NCBI RefSeq assembly: GCF_900100305.1
Contig: NZ_FNEY01000005.1
Coordinates: forward strand, 144,778-208,777
Source: Paracidovorax citrulli
Lineage (GTDB): Bacteria > Pseudomonadota > Gammaproteobacteria > Burkholderiales > Burkholderiaceae_C
Direction: 5' to 3'
DNA: 64,000 nt
Positions 7,961-18,300 of this stretch are shown here, in pieces. The position numbers were made by a program, and so were the translations under genes. The notes below the pieces were generated by a model. That model saw nothing but the letters and a program-made list of their open reading frames with translations. It searched no databases and was not told where the DNA came from. Position 1 is the stretch's first letter; each line of letters begins with the position of its first letter.

Positions 7961-9831
7961 GCCGCGGGCCTCTGGCCGGGGCGCACCTTCCAGCGCGCTA
8001 CCGCCCCCCGCTGCCGCGACCGCAGCGACAGTTCGGTATAGCTGTTGACACCCACATGGCGGGCGAAGAAGCGCTCCAGGATCGACGCGAGGGGCCAGGG
8101 GCTCACGCCCGCGAGCGGCCCTTCGTCCACGCCCAGGGTGATGCCCACGCCGCGGCCATAGACCAGTTGCCCGTGCTGGGGCAGCCGGCGCGTGACCGGC
8201 GCGATCGCCAGCGACCGGATCGCCGCGATCTGCCCGGACAGGTCGCGGTCCCCGTGGTCGATGTAGAGCCGCAGCAGATCGCGCAGCGTCGCCGCGCCCT
8301 CTTCCTCCGACAGGTCGCTCATCGCCAGGTAGTTGAGGGACAAGTGCGAGATCAGCCGCCAGGTCATCTCGTTCTCGGCGATGCTGGCCGTGGGCCGCGT
8401 CGGGCCGGCCACCGTGCGCACCGAGGCCACGGGCGCGGACTCCACCAGGCTGAAGTCGCTCTGCTCGCCCTTGCCCCCCATGAGCAGCGGCAGGTCGCGG
8501 TTGGTGCACAGCGTCCGCACGCTGAGCTGCTTGAGGTCGTCCGCGAACGGCGCTGCCCTCTGGTCCACCAGCGAGATGAAAACCTCGCTGCCCAGATACT
8601 GGGTGCGCGGCCCGAAACGCGTGGCATGCTCCGAGAACAGGCGCGGCTCCCTGCGCACGGCGAAATAGGCCTGTTCGCTCGCGCGCAGGCCGTGCACCGA
8701 CGCGAAGAACGGCAGGAAATCCTGGTCCTTGAGCTGCCCCTCCCGGTGGCCTGTCACGCCGAGAATCGAATAGACCTCGAAATCGCGCGGCCGCGTCCGG
8801 TCCGGCACCACGTGGTATTCGCTGACGCCCGGGGACACGTGGATGCGGTCGGCCGGGCGTTCGAACAAATTGATCGCCGGCACGCAGTGCAGGAGAAATT
8901 TGTTGCGGTCCACCTGCGCTTCCAGCGTGGGCTGCGCGCGCCGCAGCAGCAGCGTGATGCCGACCTGCGGGCCCGGCACGCGGTCGAGCGCCTCCCGCAG
9001 CCCCCGGATCGAGAAAAAGCGGAACCGCGCGGGAAAGGCGAAATACTCGTGCAGCAGCCGGTGCCCCTGGAATGCCCGGTGGGTGTAGGGCAGCAGGGCC
9101 TGGGACTGCTCGTACCCCTCCGGCTGCACGGACTCCGCCGGCAACTGGGCCCAGACCCTGGATGCGTCCTGCGGATCGTGGACGATGACGCCCATGACGG
9201 ACTCGTGGATCAGCTCCTGCAGGTGCGACGCCACGGCGTCCCCCGCGGAGATGTGCAGGTCGAGCCGGTCCATGCGCAGGTTGCGCCACTGCGCGGCGCC
9301 GCGCACCGACAGCGTGAAACGCAGATGGCCGGCAGCCTCTTCCGCCAGTCCGAAACGCGACAGCGGCAGGTCCAGCGGCGGCCCGCCCAGGCGGGCCTGC
9401 TGCAGATCGATGGGCCAGAGCGTGACCGCATGTCCGGTGCGGAAATCGCACGGCGTCTGGTCTTCCGCGGTCTTGCGCCCGCGGATCACGCTGCCGGCCT
9501 CCAGGGTGTAGCCTTCGACCAGGCTGCCCTCCGTGCCGCTGGGCTCCATCTGCACGACCACCATCGACGGCGTCGGGGCCAGGTAATGGGGACAGACCAT
9601 CTCCAGGATGCGCTGCGAGAGACGCGGAAACTCCGCGTCCATCTTCATCTGGATGCGTGCCGTGAGGAAGCTGAAGCCCTCGAGCAGCCGCTCCACGTAG
9701 GGATCGGCCACCTCCAGCTCGCGCAGCGACAGCCGCCCGGCGACTTTCGGGAAGGCGGCAGCGAACTCCGCGCCCAGTTCGCGCAGGTAGCTCAGCTCCC
9801 GGTTGTAGTACTCGACCAGCCGCGGATTCAT
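7957..9831 (-). CDS. tssF: T6SS baseplate protein TssF
   Basis: A 624-residue protein of the ImpG/VasA family with the typical start MNPRLVEYYNRELSYLRELG and the AEFPRLSQRILEMVCPHYLAP region near residue 65. Length matches the family norm of about 600-620. TssF is the main wedge component of the phage-like baseplate and contacts TssG, TssE and TssK. It lies 72 bases after tssE and overlaps tssG by four bases, so tssE-tssF-tssG are probably made from one message. The gap before it holds a GC-rich hairpin (9847-9863). Confidence 0.96.
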   Translation of the reverse strand: MNPRLVEYYNRELSYLRELGAEFAAAFPKVAGRLSLRELEVADPYVERLLEGFSFLTARIQMKMDAEFPRLSQRILEMVCPHYLAPTPSMVVVQMEPSGTEGSLVEGYTLEAGSVIRGRKTAEDQTPCDFRTGHAVTLWPIDLQQARLGGPPLDLPLSRFGLAEEAAGHLRFTLSVRGAAQWRNLRMDRLDLHISAGDAVASHLQELIHESVMGVIVHDPQDASRVWAQLPAESVQPEGYEQSQALLPYTHRAFQGHRLLHEYFAFPARFRFFSIRGLREALDRVPGPQVGITLLLRRAQPTLEAQVDRNKFLLHCVPAINLFERPADRIHVSPGVSEYHVVPDRTRPRDFEVYSILGVTGHREGQLKDQDFLPFFASVHGLRASEQAYFAVRREPRLFSEHATRFGPRTQYLGSEVFISLVDQRAAPFADDLKQLSVRTLCTNRDLPLLMGGKGEQSDFSLVESAPVASVRTVAGPTRPTASIAENEMTWRLISHLSLNYLAMSDLSEEEGAATLRDLLRLYIDHGDRDLSGQIAAIRSLAIAPVTRRLPQHGQLVYGRGVGITLGVDEGPLAGVSPWPLASILERFFARHVGVNSYTELSLRSRQRGAVARWKVRPGQRPAA

Positions 9832-9903
9832 GTCAGAAAAGCTCCAGGCCGCGCACCGCGGCCGTCAGGCGGGCCCGCCCCGGGCGGCCCATTGCACGCA
9901 ACC

Positions 9904-10425
9904 TCACCGCTGCTCGGACACGGACACCTGCCCGGTCTCCAGGTCGAGGCTGGTCTTGAGCAGCAGCTCCAGCGGATAGGGCGACGACCAGAACTGGCAC
10001 CGGATTTCGAACTGCAGGGTGTTGTGGTGGTTGAACAGCTTGCTGGAAGGCGCCAGCGTCACGCTCAGGGTATGGGGCAGGATGCGGGGCTCGTGCTGGA
10101 GGATCGCCTTCAGGATGGCCGCTTCCACGTCCTTCCAGTCCAGCTCCGACAGCAGCTGGCCAGCCAGCGGCTTCATGCCGAAGTTCAGCACGGAGCGCTC
10201 GGCGTGGGGCAGGCCCTCGAAATCGATGTGCGACGACGCGTCCGACGCATTCAGCAGCCAGTTGAGATCGCGCAGCAGTGCCTGCCGCAGGCGCGGCTCG
10301 GTCACATAGACCGATTCGGCCCGCTCCGTGCGGCGGGAGGGCTCGTGGTCGGTCAGCCGGTCCAGCAGCGCCGGCTGCAGCCGGTCCTTGCCGTTGCCGT
10401 ATTTCTCCCTGCTCTGCGTCGCCAT
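9904..10425 (-). CDS. tssE: T6SS baseplate protein TssE (gp25-like)
   Basis: A 173-residue protein of the phage gp25/lysozyme-like wedge family. The conserved family stretch around residues 60-90 reads as LLNASDASSHIDFEGLPHAE, with a following VLNFGMKPL segment. TssE connects the baseplate wedge to the first sheath layer. It lies 16 bases downstream of tagJ. The size is typical (about 150-175 residues), and there is no signal or membrane segment. Confidence 0.95.
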   Translation of the reverse strand: MATQSREKYGNGKDRLQPALLDRLTDHEPSRRTERAESVYVTEPRLRQALLRDLNWLLNASDASSHIDFEGLPHAERSVLNFGMKPLAGQLLSELDWKDVEAAILKAILQHEPRILPHTLSVTLAPSSKLFNHHNTLQFEIRCQFWSSPYPLELLLKTSLDLETGQVSVSEQR

Positions 10426-10441
10426 GGACCGTCCGCTCCGC

Positions 10442-11221
10442 TCAGGCGGACAGCTTCACCCGCCGCACGTCGAGCAGCGCGGCATCGCCCTGGTCCGTGG
10501 CCCACACGCGCTGGCCCCAGCCCGTCGCCTGGTCGTCCCCCAGGTCGCGCCATTCGGTGGCGCGTGCCAGCCGGATCTCGTCGCGCTCGGCGGTTTCGGA
10601 GCCCGGATAGCGCGTGGGGATGAACCCATGCATCACGCCGCCGTTGTGCAGCGTGAGCTCGCAGGCCGACCAGACGAGATCGCGCAGGTCCTGCGGCTTC
10701 TCGAAGGCGATCTGCGACACGCTGGAAAACGGCACCCAGTAATAGCTGCCGTTGGCGTACAGCTCGCAGACCGGGCCCAGGCGCGCGTCGGAGTCGGCGA
10801 TCCACTCGAACGCCTCGCCGTCGATCTCACCAGCCGAGGCCGGCGCCTGCTCGAACGCGGCGGCGCGCAGTTCCGCGGCCTGACCGGCACGCCCCTCGGC
10901 CAGGCACTGCAGGCCTTCCACCATCCATCCGAGCCATTCCGGGGGCTCGCCGACGATGTTGGGCGTGCGCTTGCCCGCGAACACGTCACGGCGCGCGACC
11001 TCGCACAGGATCACCTCCCGGTAGGCACGTGCCATGGCTTCCGCCTTGCGGTCCAGCTGGGCACAGATCTGCAGCTGGTCCAGCGCCTTCTGCCACTCCC
11101 CGTACACCGCCAGGACCTGGAAATAGAACACCCGCAGCGGCGCATCCTGCGGCTTGGCCCGGATCGCGTCCTTGAGCTCGGCCAGCTGGCGGTCCAGCGG
11201 GCGCTTGAAATCGAAATTCAT
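10442..11221 (-). CDS. tagJ: T6SS accessory protein TagJ (ImpE/SciE family)
   Basis: A 259-residue protein with an N-terminal TPR-like half (LAELKDAIRAKPQDAPLRVF and following) and a C-terminal ImpE half containing ADSDARLGPVCELYANGSYY. In Pseudomonas the homologue HsiE1/TagJ binds the sheath subunit TssB and tunes ClpV recruitment. The start chosen gives MNFDFKRPL; an ATG three codons upstream (11230) is equally possible, and neither has a strong ribosome binding site. The gene follows tssC after a 130-base gap with a strong GC hairpin, so it may be expressed at a lower level than the sheath genes. Confidence 0.93.
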   Translation of the reverse strand: MNFDFKRPLDRQLAELKDAIRAKPQDAPLRVFYFQVLAVYGEWQKALDQLQICAQLDRKAEAMARAYREVILCEVARRDVFAGKRTPNIVGEPPEWLGWMVEGLQCLAEGRAGQAAELRAAAFEQAPASAGEIDGEAFEWIADSDARLGPVCELYANGSYYWVPFSSVSQIAFEKPQDLRDLVWSACELTLHNGGVMHGFIPTRYPGSETAERDEIRLARATEWRDLGDDQATGWGQRVWATDQGDAALLDVRRVKLSA

Positions 11222-11318
11222 GGATTGCATGCGGTGGTCCGCAAAAATAGTTATGGGTTCTCCGCTGGGGGAACCGGCGGCAGGGGCGCGCCCCGCCACG
11301 CCGCCCTGCCGCCAACGG

Positions 11319-11340
11319 GCGCGGCAGCAGGCTGCCGCGC
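11319..11340 (-). other. Perfect GC-rich hairpin between tssC and tagJ
   Basis: Ten-base inverted repeat GCGCGGCAGC / GCTGCCGCGC with two bases between the arms, 11 bases after the tssC stop. There is no T-run, so it is not a canonical terminator. It could protect the 3' end of the sheath message or attenuate transcription into tagJ-tssEFG-clpV. Confidence 0.6.
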
Positions 11341-11351
11341 GCCCCGAAGGG

Positions 11352-12851
11352 TCAGTTGCCCGCCTGCTTCACCGACGGCAGCTTCGACACCAGCCGCAGG
11401 GACACGGTCAGGCCTTCGAGCTGGTAGTGCGGGCGCAGGAAGAACTTGGACGTGTAGTAGCCCGGGTTGCCTTCCACTTCGGCCACCTGCACCTCGGCCG
11501 CGGCCAGCGGCTTGCGGGCCTTGGTTTCCTGCGAGGAGTTGGCCGGGTCGCCGTCCACGTAGTTCATGATCCAGTCGTTGAGCCAGCGCTCCATGTCGGA
11601 GCGCTCCTTGAACGAGCCGATCTTGTCGCGCACGATGCACTTGAGGTAGTGCGCGAAGCGGCAGCACGCGAACATGTAGGGCAGGCGCGCCGACAGGTTG
11701 GCGTTCGCCGTGGCGTCCGGATCGTAGTATTCGGCCGGCTTGTGCAGGGACTGCGCGCCGATGAAGGCGGCGACGTCGGAGTTCTTGCGGTGCACCAGCG
11801 GCATGAAGCCGTTCTTGGCCAATTCGGCCTCGCGCCGGTCGCTGATGGCGATCTCGGTCGGGCACTTCATGTCCACGCCGCCGTCGTCCGTCGGGAAGGT
11901 GTGCGCCGGCAGGTTGTCCACCGCGCCGCCGGACTCCACCCCGCGGATCGAGGTGCACCAGCCGTAGTACTTGAACGAGCGGTTGATGTTCACGGCCATC
12001 GCATAGGCGGAGTTCGCCCAGGCGTACTTGCTGTGGTCGCCGCCGGCCGTTTCCTCCTCGAAGTCGAACTCGTCCACCGGATTCGTCTTCGCGCCGTAAG
12101 GCAGGCGCGCGAGGAAGCGCGGCATCGCCAGGCCGATGTACTTCGAGTCGTCGGAATCGCGCAGGCTGCGCCACGCGGCATATTCGGTGTTGGTGAAGAT
12201 CTTGGTCAGGTCGCGGGGGTTGGCCAGCTCCTGCCAGGAGTCCATCTGCATCATCGCGGGAGACGCGCCGGCGATGAACGGGCAGTGGGCGGCGGCGGAC
12301 ACCTTGGCCATCTCGCCGAGCAGTTCCACGTCCGGCGGGCTGTGGTCGAAATAGTAGTCGCCCACCAGGCACCCGAACGGCTCCCCGCCGAACTGGCCGT
12401 ATTCCTCTTCGTACACCTTCTTGAAGATCGGGCTCTGGTCCCAGCCCACGCCCTTGAAGCGGCGCATGTTCCGGTGCAGCTCCTTCTTGGAGATGTTCAT
12501 CACGCGGATCTTGAGCAGCTCGTCCACCTCGGTGTTGTGGACCAGGTGGTGCAAGCCGCGCCATGCGCCCTCGAGCTGCTGGAAATCGCTGTGGTGGATG
12601 ATCAGGTTGATCTGCTCGGAGAGCTTGCGGTCGATCTCGGCGATGATGGCCTGGACGGTCTGGTATGCATCGTCCGACAGCGTGGCCGAGGCCGCCAGCG
12701 CCTGCTGCGCGAGCGTCTGCACGGCCGATTCGACCGCCTCGCGCGCCTGGTCGGTCTTGGGCTTGAATTCCTTCTGCAGCAGCGAGGTGAATTCGCTGCC
12801 CTCGAGCGTCTGGGTGCCCTGCACCGCGTCCAGAGAAGTCGTCGTGTTCAT
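11352..12851 (-). CDS. tssC: T6SS contractile sheath large subunit TssC (VipB/ImpD)
   Basis: A 499-residue sheath protein, the normal TssC size. Typical segments include LIIHHSDFQQLEGAWRGLHH near residue 87 and GASPAMMQMDSW near residue 195. The C-terminal part carries AYAMAVNINRSFKYYGWCTS near residue 285. With TssB it builds the helical sheath that contracts to drive the Hcp tube. The gene starts 13 bases after the tssB stop, so the two stoichiometric subunits are co-expressed. Confidence 0.98.
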   Translation of the reverse strand: MNTTTSLDAVQGTQTLEGSEFTSLLQKEFKPKTDQAREAVESAVQTLAQQALAASATLSDDAYQTVQAIIAEIDRKLSEQINLIIHHSDFQQLEGAWRGLHHLVHNTEVDELLKIRVMNISKKELHRNMRRFKGVGWDQSPIFKKVYEEEYGQFGGEPFGCLVGDYYFDHSPPDVELLGEMAKVSAAAHCPFIAGASPAMMQMDSWQELANPRDLTKIFTNTEYAAWRSLRDSDDSKYIGLAMPRFLARLPYGAKTNPVDEFDFEEETAGGDHSKYAWANSAYAMAVNINRSFKYYGWCTSIRGVESGGAVDNLPAHTFPTDDGGVDMKCPTEIAISDRREAELAKNGFMPLVHRKNSDVAAFIGAQSLHKPAEYYDPDATANANLSARLPYMFACCRFAHYLKCIVRDKIGSFKERSDMERWLNDWIMNYVDGDPANSSQETKARKPLAAAEVQVAEVEGNPGYYTSKFFLRPHYQLEGLTVSLRLVSKLPSVKQAGN

Positions 12852-12864
12852 GCGGCTGTCCCTT

Positions 12865-13413
12865 TCACTGAGCGTCGTCGGTCTTCTCGGTCACGCCGCC
12901 GGCGGGCCGGTTGGGCATCGCGGCCAGCGATTTGAGCAGCGCCGGGTCCTTCAGCACCTTGCTGATCAGTTCCTCAGCGCCCTGCTTGCCGTCCATGTAG
13001 GACAGCAGGTTGTGCAGCTGGGTGCGGGCTTCCAGCAGGGAATTGAGCGCCCCCACCTTGCGCGCGATGGCGGCCGGGGAGAAGTCGTCCATGCTCTCGA
13101 ACGTCAGATCGATGTGCAGGCGGCCATCGCCCGTCAGCGTGTTGGGCACGTTGAAGGACGCGCGCGGCTTGATCGACTTCATGCGCGCATCGAAGTTGTC
13201 GATGTCGATGTCGAGGAACTTGCGGTCCGCGATCTCCGGCAGGGGATCCACCGGCTTGCCGGAGAGGTCCGCCATCACGCCCATGACGAAGGGAATCTGC
13301 ACCTTCTTCTCGGAGCCGTAGATCTCGACGTCGTATTCGATCTGAACGCGTGGGGCGCGATTGCGGGCAATGAACTTCTGACCGCTCTTGCCGGTCTTGC
13401 TTAAGGTCACCAT
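12865..13413 (-). CDS. tssB: T6SS contractile sheath small subunit TssB (VipA/ImpB)
   Basis: A 182-residue sheath subunit with the family-typical RAPRVQIEYDVEIYGSEKKV near residue 18 and LPFVMGVMADLSG-like IPFVMGVMADLSGKP near residue 40. It interlocks with TssC to form the sheath protomer. A purine-rich site (AGAGAGAAGA) lies upstream of the ATG. The gene is preceded by a 162-base gap with a candidate promoter, in keeping with the high demand for sheath protein. The C-terminal tail (RPAGGVTEKTDDAQ) is slightly longer than in short homologues. Confidence 0.98.
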   Translation of the reverse strand: MVTLSKTGKSGQKFIARNRAPRVQIEYDVEIYGSEKKVQIPFVMGVMADLSGKPVDPLPEIADRKFLDIDIDNFDARMKSIKPRASFNVPNTLTGDGRLHIDLTFESMDDFSPAAIARKVGALNSLLEARTQLHNLLSYMDGKQGAEELISKVLKDPALLKSLAAMPNRPAGGVTEKTDDAQ

Positions 13414-13544
13414 AGTGAAATCTTCTCTCTCGTAAGGCTAAAAACAGAGATCGGCCGGCCTTCACCGCCTGTGCCTGGCGCACGGCGGGCCCTCCACCAC
13501 CTCGTCCGGCAGCGTGCCTGCTGAACAAGTATCCAGCGGGCAAC

Positions 13545-13574
13545 AAAATACCGCTGTTACATTTCGTTTTCCAA
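13545..13574 (-). promoter_or_regulatory. Candidate promoter upstream of tssB
   Basis: On the minus strand TTGGAA and TATTTT are separated by 18 bases, inside an AT-richer patch of the 162-base tssA-tssB gap. The match to a sigma70 promoter is partial, and the call rests on position and base composition as well. It would give the sheath genes an internal start within the long operon. Confidence 0.33.
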
Positions 13575-13575
13575 A

Positions 13576-14616
13576 TCAGGATGGCGGATTTTGTCCTCCC
13601 GTGATCGTCTCGACCTGGCTGACGCTGTCTGGAGAAAGCTCCCTCAGGATGTCGAGGAAACTGAGGCCCATCAGCTTGGCCGCGCGGCGGATCAGCAGCG
13701 GCGCCGGATTGGTGGGCTCGGTGCGCTCCAGGAATTCGGCCACCAGCAGCAGTTGTGCCAGCGCGTCGTCGCGGGTCCTGATCCCTGCCGGCCTGGCGGC
13801 TACCCCGCCGGCATCGCCGGCCGCGACACCTCCCGCCGGAACGGCGCCGGCGCCAGGAACGGCCCCTTCCTCCGGCGATGCCGCGGCGGCATCGGCCATG
13901 CCGATGGGCGCATGCGGCACCAGGTCGTTCAGGACCACCAGCAGCGACTGGAACTGCTCCAGGTCCGGCACCTGCGTGCTTTCCAGCCGGTCGCGGAACG
14001 TCGTCTGCAGGCTGCGCAGCGCTTCGCTGGCCGTGCTCCAGGCCCGCAGCGACTCATCGCCCTGCTGCCATGCCTGCGCCAGCGCCACCCGCAACTGATC
14101 GAGCGATATCCGCAGGCCGCCCTCGGCGGTCGCCCCCCGCGCCACCGACTCCGCGTCCCGCACGCTGATGGTGCCGCCGGGCAGGCGCACGAAGTCCTGC
14201 TGGCGGAGGTCGCGCAGCTGGCCCGTGATCTCGTTGAGCGACGACACGGCGTTCATGCGCATGAAGTGGTCGCCATCCTCGGGCAGCGGATGCAGGCCGT
14301 CCCAGTAACGGGCGAACATCCAGGCCATCAGCTGCACGCCCTGCGACATGCCGCGCACGCCCTGGACGTTGGTCAGTGCCCGGCACAGCAAGGCCGCGAC
14401 GCGCGCATCCTTCGTGCGGACGAGCAGCGCGCGCGCGCGGCGCTCCACGTCGCGCCAGTCCGGTGGCTCGGCGGGGATCACCGTGTCCCCGAACTGCTGC
14501 TCCGGCTTGCCGGTGGCCGCGGTCTCCAGGGCCAGGAACTCCGCGTCGTAGGTGAGATCCGGCCCGCAGGGCGGCGTGTCCGCCGTGGGTTCAAGAAGCT
14601 CTTCGATGTCGATCAT
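13576..14616 (-). CDS. tssA: T6SS baseplate/tail-initiation protein TssA (ImpA N-terminal domain)
   Basis: A 346-residue short-type TssA. The N-terminal ImpA domain (about residues 1-130) contains the hallmark PCGPDLTYDAEFLALE near residue 16 and a WRDVERRARALL segment near 53. A low-complexity Ala/Gly/Pro linker (about residues 235-275) separates it from a short C-terminal domain ending in a helical part. TssA proteins nucleate sheath polymerisation at the baseplate or cap the distal end, depending on the C-terminal domain. It lies 41 bases after tagF and precedes the tssB gap. Confidence 0.94.
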   Translation of the reverse strand: MIDIEELLEPTADTPPCGPDLTYDAEFLALETAATGKPEQQFGDTVIPAEPPDWRDVERRARALLVRTKDARVAALLCRALTNVQGVRGMSQGVQLMAWMFARYWDGLHPLPEDGDHFMRMNAVSSLNEITGQLRDLRQQDFVRLPGGTISVRDAESVARGATAEGGLRISLDQLRVALAQAWQQGDESLRAWSTASEALRSLQTTFRDRLESTQVPDLEQFQSLLVVLNDLVPHAPIGMADAAAASPEEGAVPGAGAVPAGGVAAGDAGGVAARPAGIRTRDDALAQLLLVAEFLERTEPTNPAPLLIRRAAKLMGLSFLDILRELSPDSVSQVETITGGQNPPS

Positions 14617-14662
14617 GATGGGGTTGTCGGTTCAATGCGCCCCGCGCGTTGCTGGCGTGCGC

Positions 14663-15358
14663 TTATGCATTCGGGCCTCCGCCGAAAAGACGCAGGAACA
14701 GGCTTTCATTGGGAACGCCCCAGTGCTCGCAGCTGCGGCCGCCGGCCCCGGGCGGGTAGGACCACCAGAAGCTGGCGGCCTGTCCCGCGCGCAGGATGTC
14801 CCGCCCACGGGAGAACATCGCCTCGCCCTGCCCGGCGGTCCCGCCCATGCCGAGATCGGAGAGGATGCCCGCCATGTCGCCGCCCTGCCCCCTGCCGTCC
14901 GGCGCCGTGGCGGCGAAGGGCCATGGCAGCCTGGACAGGCGGGTGTCGAGCGCGTCCGCCGGCAGGGCCAGCCTGCGCGCCTCGATGACCGCATCGCAGG
15001 CCTCCGAGAAGAACTGCCCGAGCACGCCATCGGCGGCCAGCGACTGCCGGCCGCCCTCGCCCACCGCCATCACGGTGAGCGGATAGCAGCGCCCCACGCG
15101 GTCGATGCTGGGGGCGAGCACGCCGCACGACGGAGCGGCGCCCTTGCCGCCGCTGGCCACGAAGGACCACAGCGGCGCCTGCGTGAACGTGCGCTCCCAG
15201 TCGCCATGCGCGGTGGACCGCAGGTGCCCCAGGCCGTGGCTCAGCCATTCGTCCCAGGCGCCGCTCATGGCCCGGGGCATGCGCCGGCCCACGAAGTCTC
15301 CCTGGCCGGGCAGCTTCCCGAACCAGGCCACGCGCGGCTGCGCGCGGGACCACGGCAT
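14663..15358 (-). CDS. tagF: T6SS-associated regulator TagF (ImpM family)
   Basis: A 231-residue protein with the ImpM/TagF signature VAWFGKLPGQGDFVGRRM near the N-terminus and a conserved W-D-W region (SGAWDEWLSHGLG). TagF is a post-translational repressor of T6SS assembly in Pseudomonas and Agrobacterium, acting through the FHA protein, which is also encoded here. I chose the ATG that overlaps the tssM stop (TGATG). A start six codons further upstream (15376) is possible and would overlap tssM by 19 bases. Confidence 0.93.
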   Translation of the reverse strand: MPWSRAQPRVAWFGKLPGQGDFVGRRMPRAMSGAWDEWLSHGLGHLRSTAHGDWERTFTQAPLWSFVASGGKGAAPSCGVLAPSIDRVGRCYPLTVMAVGEGGRQSLAADGVLGQFFSEACDAVIEARRLALPADALDTRLSRLPWPFAATAPDGRGQGGDMAGILSDLGMGGTAGQGEAMFSRGRDILRAGQAASFWWSYPPGAGGRSCEHWGVPNESLFLRLFGGGPNA

Positions 15359-18300
15359 CAGAGATTGCCAGGACACGCGAACTCCTCCATGGCCTTGAGA
15401 CGGAACGGGTTGAGCACGCTGCCCGTGGTGACCTCGAAGCGCAGCTTGCGCCCGCCGATATCGAAGGCGGCGACGAAGCGCTCGGGCGTGCTGCCCGGCA
15501 GAATCTGGGCCTTGTCGAAGAAACGGTGCACGGCCCAGGGTCCCTCGGTCACCAGGCCCGTGTTCTCGGCACCGCCCCCGGTGATCTGCAGGCGGACCTG
15601 GCCCGTGCCCCGGGTGCCGGGCCAGGCCATCGATTTCGGGATCTGCGGGCCGTGCTGGTAGCGCAGCACCTCGCCGTCGATGTCCAGCACCATCTGCGAA
15701 ATGGAGGCGTCCATTTCCAGCGGCTTGATGTCCATGCGGATGGACGGCACCTTGCCGCCCGCCCGGAAATACACGTCGCGGATGGTCGCGGCGCGCTGGA
15801 ACGAGGCCAGCGCGGCCGATCCACCGACCGGCGTCCCATCGACACCCTGGCGGAAGCGCCAGGGGGTGGTGGAGATGTCCACCATCGGCTGCAGGGTGTT
15901 GCGGAAGAACTCGTCCATCATGCCGCCCGGCGAGAACAGGCTGGCGAAGTCGTCGCTCGTCACGTCGCTGGCCGATCCCTTGGTGAAGGGATAGCGGCCG
16001 CCGATCGCCCTGCGGCAGAACGTCCCGATGGTGGCATTGAGGTTGCTGCCCACGGTGGCACGCACGTCGCGGCCTACCATGGCCGACGTGGACGATGCCA
16101 GATCCTCGTACATGGTGTTGAGGGGCGGCGGCACGCGCTTGGCCTCCATGCGCACGCGCTCCAGGGCCGGCGAGAGCGACGGCGGCACGGTGCCGCCGGC
16201 ACTGATCTGCTGGCGCGCGGACGAGATGACCGCGGCGGCTTCGTTGAGCACCTGCAGGCTGGCGGCGATGGGCGCCGGGCCCGATCCGTTGGAGGTGGCG
16301 AGACGGCGGTATTCGCGGAAGCGGAAGTCCACCAGATCGGCCTCGAGGTTGGTGCTGGCCGCGAGCCCGCCGATGTTCACCCGCTTGCCGGTGAGGCGGC
16401 TGAGCTGCTCCTGCTCCTCCTTGATGCGGTTGATCTTCTCGCCCAGCCAGCTGCTGGTGCTGCTGCCGCCGGCCCCCGGCTTCTGACCCAGCGTGGTTTC
16501 CTTGGCCACCGCGCGGATGAACTGCTCCAGGCTGGAATTGGCGGACGAATACAGCCGCGCCTGCTCGCCGGCCTGGTCGAGCGACGCCACCTGCACGGGC
16601 CGCACATCGGCGAGGAAGTCCTCCCAGACCTTGGCGTACTCCATGAGGTAGAGGCGCTTGACCTCGAGCGCGAGCTGCCCGGTCATGACCTCGTTGGCCA
16701 CGCTGCGCTGCCCCTGCGCCTTGCCCAGCACCCAGGTTTCCTCCTGCGCCAGCAGCGAGGTCACCTTGGGCAGCTCATGCGAGAACACGCCGTAGTAGCC
16801 GTCGTAGGTGAACAGTCCAGAAATCCCCTGAGTGAGCGGCTTGCCGCTGCGCCGCGTGAACACCTGCGGCGCCTCGGGGCCGGCGGCCCGCACCAGCGTG
16901 AAGTCCGGCGGCAGCGCCGTGCCCGTGGTCAGCAACTGCTTCAGCCGGCTGTAGGCCCGCTGCGCAGGCGACAGCTGCGCCAGCCGTTGGCGCACCTCGT
17001 CCACCAGCGGCTGGTCTATCGGAATCGGCGAAACCAGGGCACGGTCTTCCATGAGCCGGTCGAGGTGGTGCGCCAGCTGGTCCAGCATGCCCGACTGCAC
17101 CAGGGCCGGGGGCAGCGTGGCTTCCCACTCGTTGAGCATCCAGGCCTTCACCACGCGGGGGTTGAAGCGCTCCGGATCGTAGAGCATCAGATAGACCTTG
17201 AGCGCCTCGTAGCTGGCCTCGGGGTTGGCCGTCGAGGCCTGCTGCAGCGAATTGCGCAGGTGCCGCGCGAGGCGGGGCAGCCACGCATCCTCCAGCAGCC
17301 GCATGTAGGTCGCGTCGGCAGCGGTCTGCACCTTGGGCACCTGCAGCAATCCGTAGCGCCAGCTGAGCGGCGGCGAATCGCCGGTGTAGCGCTGGCTCAC
17401 GGCGAGGGCCTCGGCGTGGTTCAGCAGCGGCAGCAGCGCCACCATGTTCTCGGGATCCGCGTCGCGGGATTCCTCCACCGCCTGCTTGAGCGTGGGCACC
17501 TTCGCGGCCACCTCGTCCAGGTATTTCTGGTTGTTGCCGTGGCTGATCGTCCAGGCGATCGTGGCGCCCGCCAGCCCCGCGGCCAGGGCGAAAAAGCCGG
17601 CGGCCTGCAGCAGCCGCAACTGGCGCTCCTTCTTGGCATTGCGTCCCGTCAGCCCGGCCTCGTTGAAGATGACCCCCTTGAGCAGGGTCTCGATGAAATA
17701 GCTCTTGCCCGCGCGCCCTTCCCCGGCGGGATGGGCCGGAGGCGCCACCGAGAAGCGCCGCGACAGGGCGGACAGCACCCGGTCGAACGGCATGCCCTCC
17801 TGCGTGCCACTGGTGAAATAGACGCCGCGGAACAGCGGCTTTTCCTTGAAACGCGAGGACGCGAAGATCGTGGACAGCGTCTGCTGGACCACGTCCCGCA
17901 GGCCGACGAACTGCTGCGGCAGGCCATAGATCTGGCCACGGCGCGCGAGGTCGGGCTCCGCCAGCAGGCGCTGCGGCAGCAACCGGTTGATCTGGTCGGC
18001 CAGGCCGTCGAATTCCTTGCGGAACTGCAGCCCCGGGTCTTCCTGCGCCTGCCCTTCCACATAGGGATTGGTGAAGCCCCAGACCTGTGCCCGCTCCTCG
18101 CGGGTCATGTTGCCGAAGAACTCGTTGAAGCCGGCCAGCAGGTCGGTCTTGGTGACCAGCACGTACACCGGGAACTTGATGGACAGCCCCTCGCACAGCT
18201 CGGCCAGGCGCAGGCCGATCAGCCGGGCCAGGCGCTCGCGCTCCGCATCGCCGCCGCTCAGCAGCTCCTGCACGCTGAGGGTGACCAGCACCCCGTTGAT

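Noticed and set aside
3800..8041. A 1413-codon open frame on the plus strand
   Set aside because: It is the antisense shadow of clpV and tssG, which have complete motif sets. High GC keeps all frames open; the translated product is His/Arg/Gln-rich without any domain.
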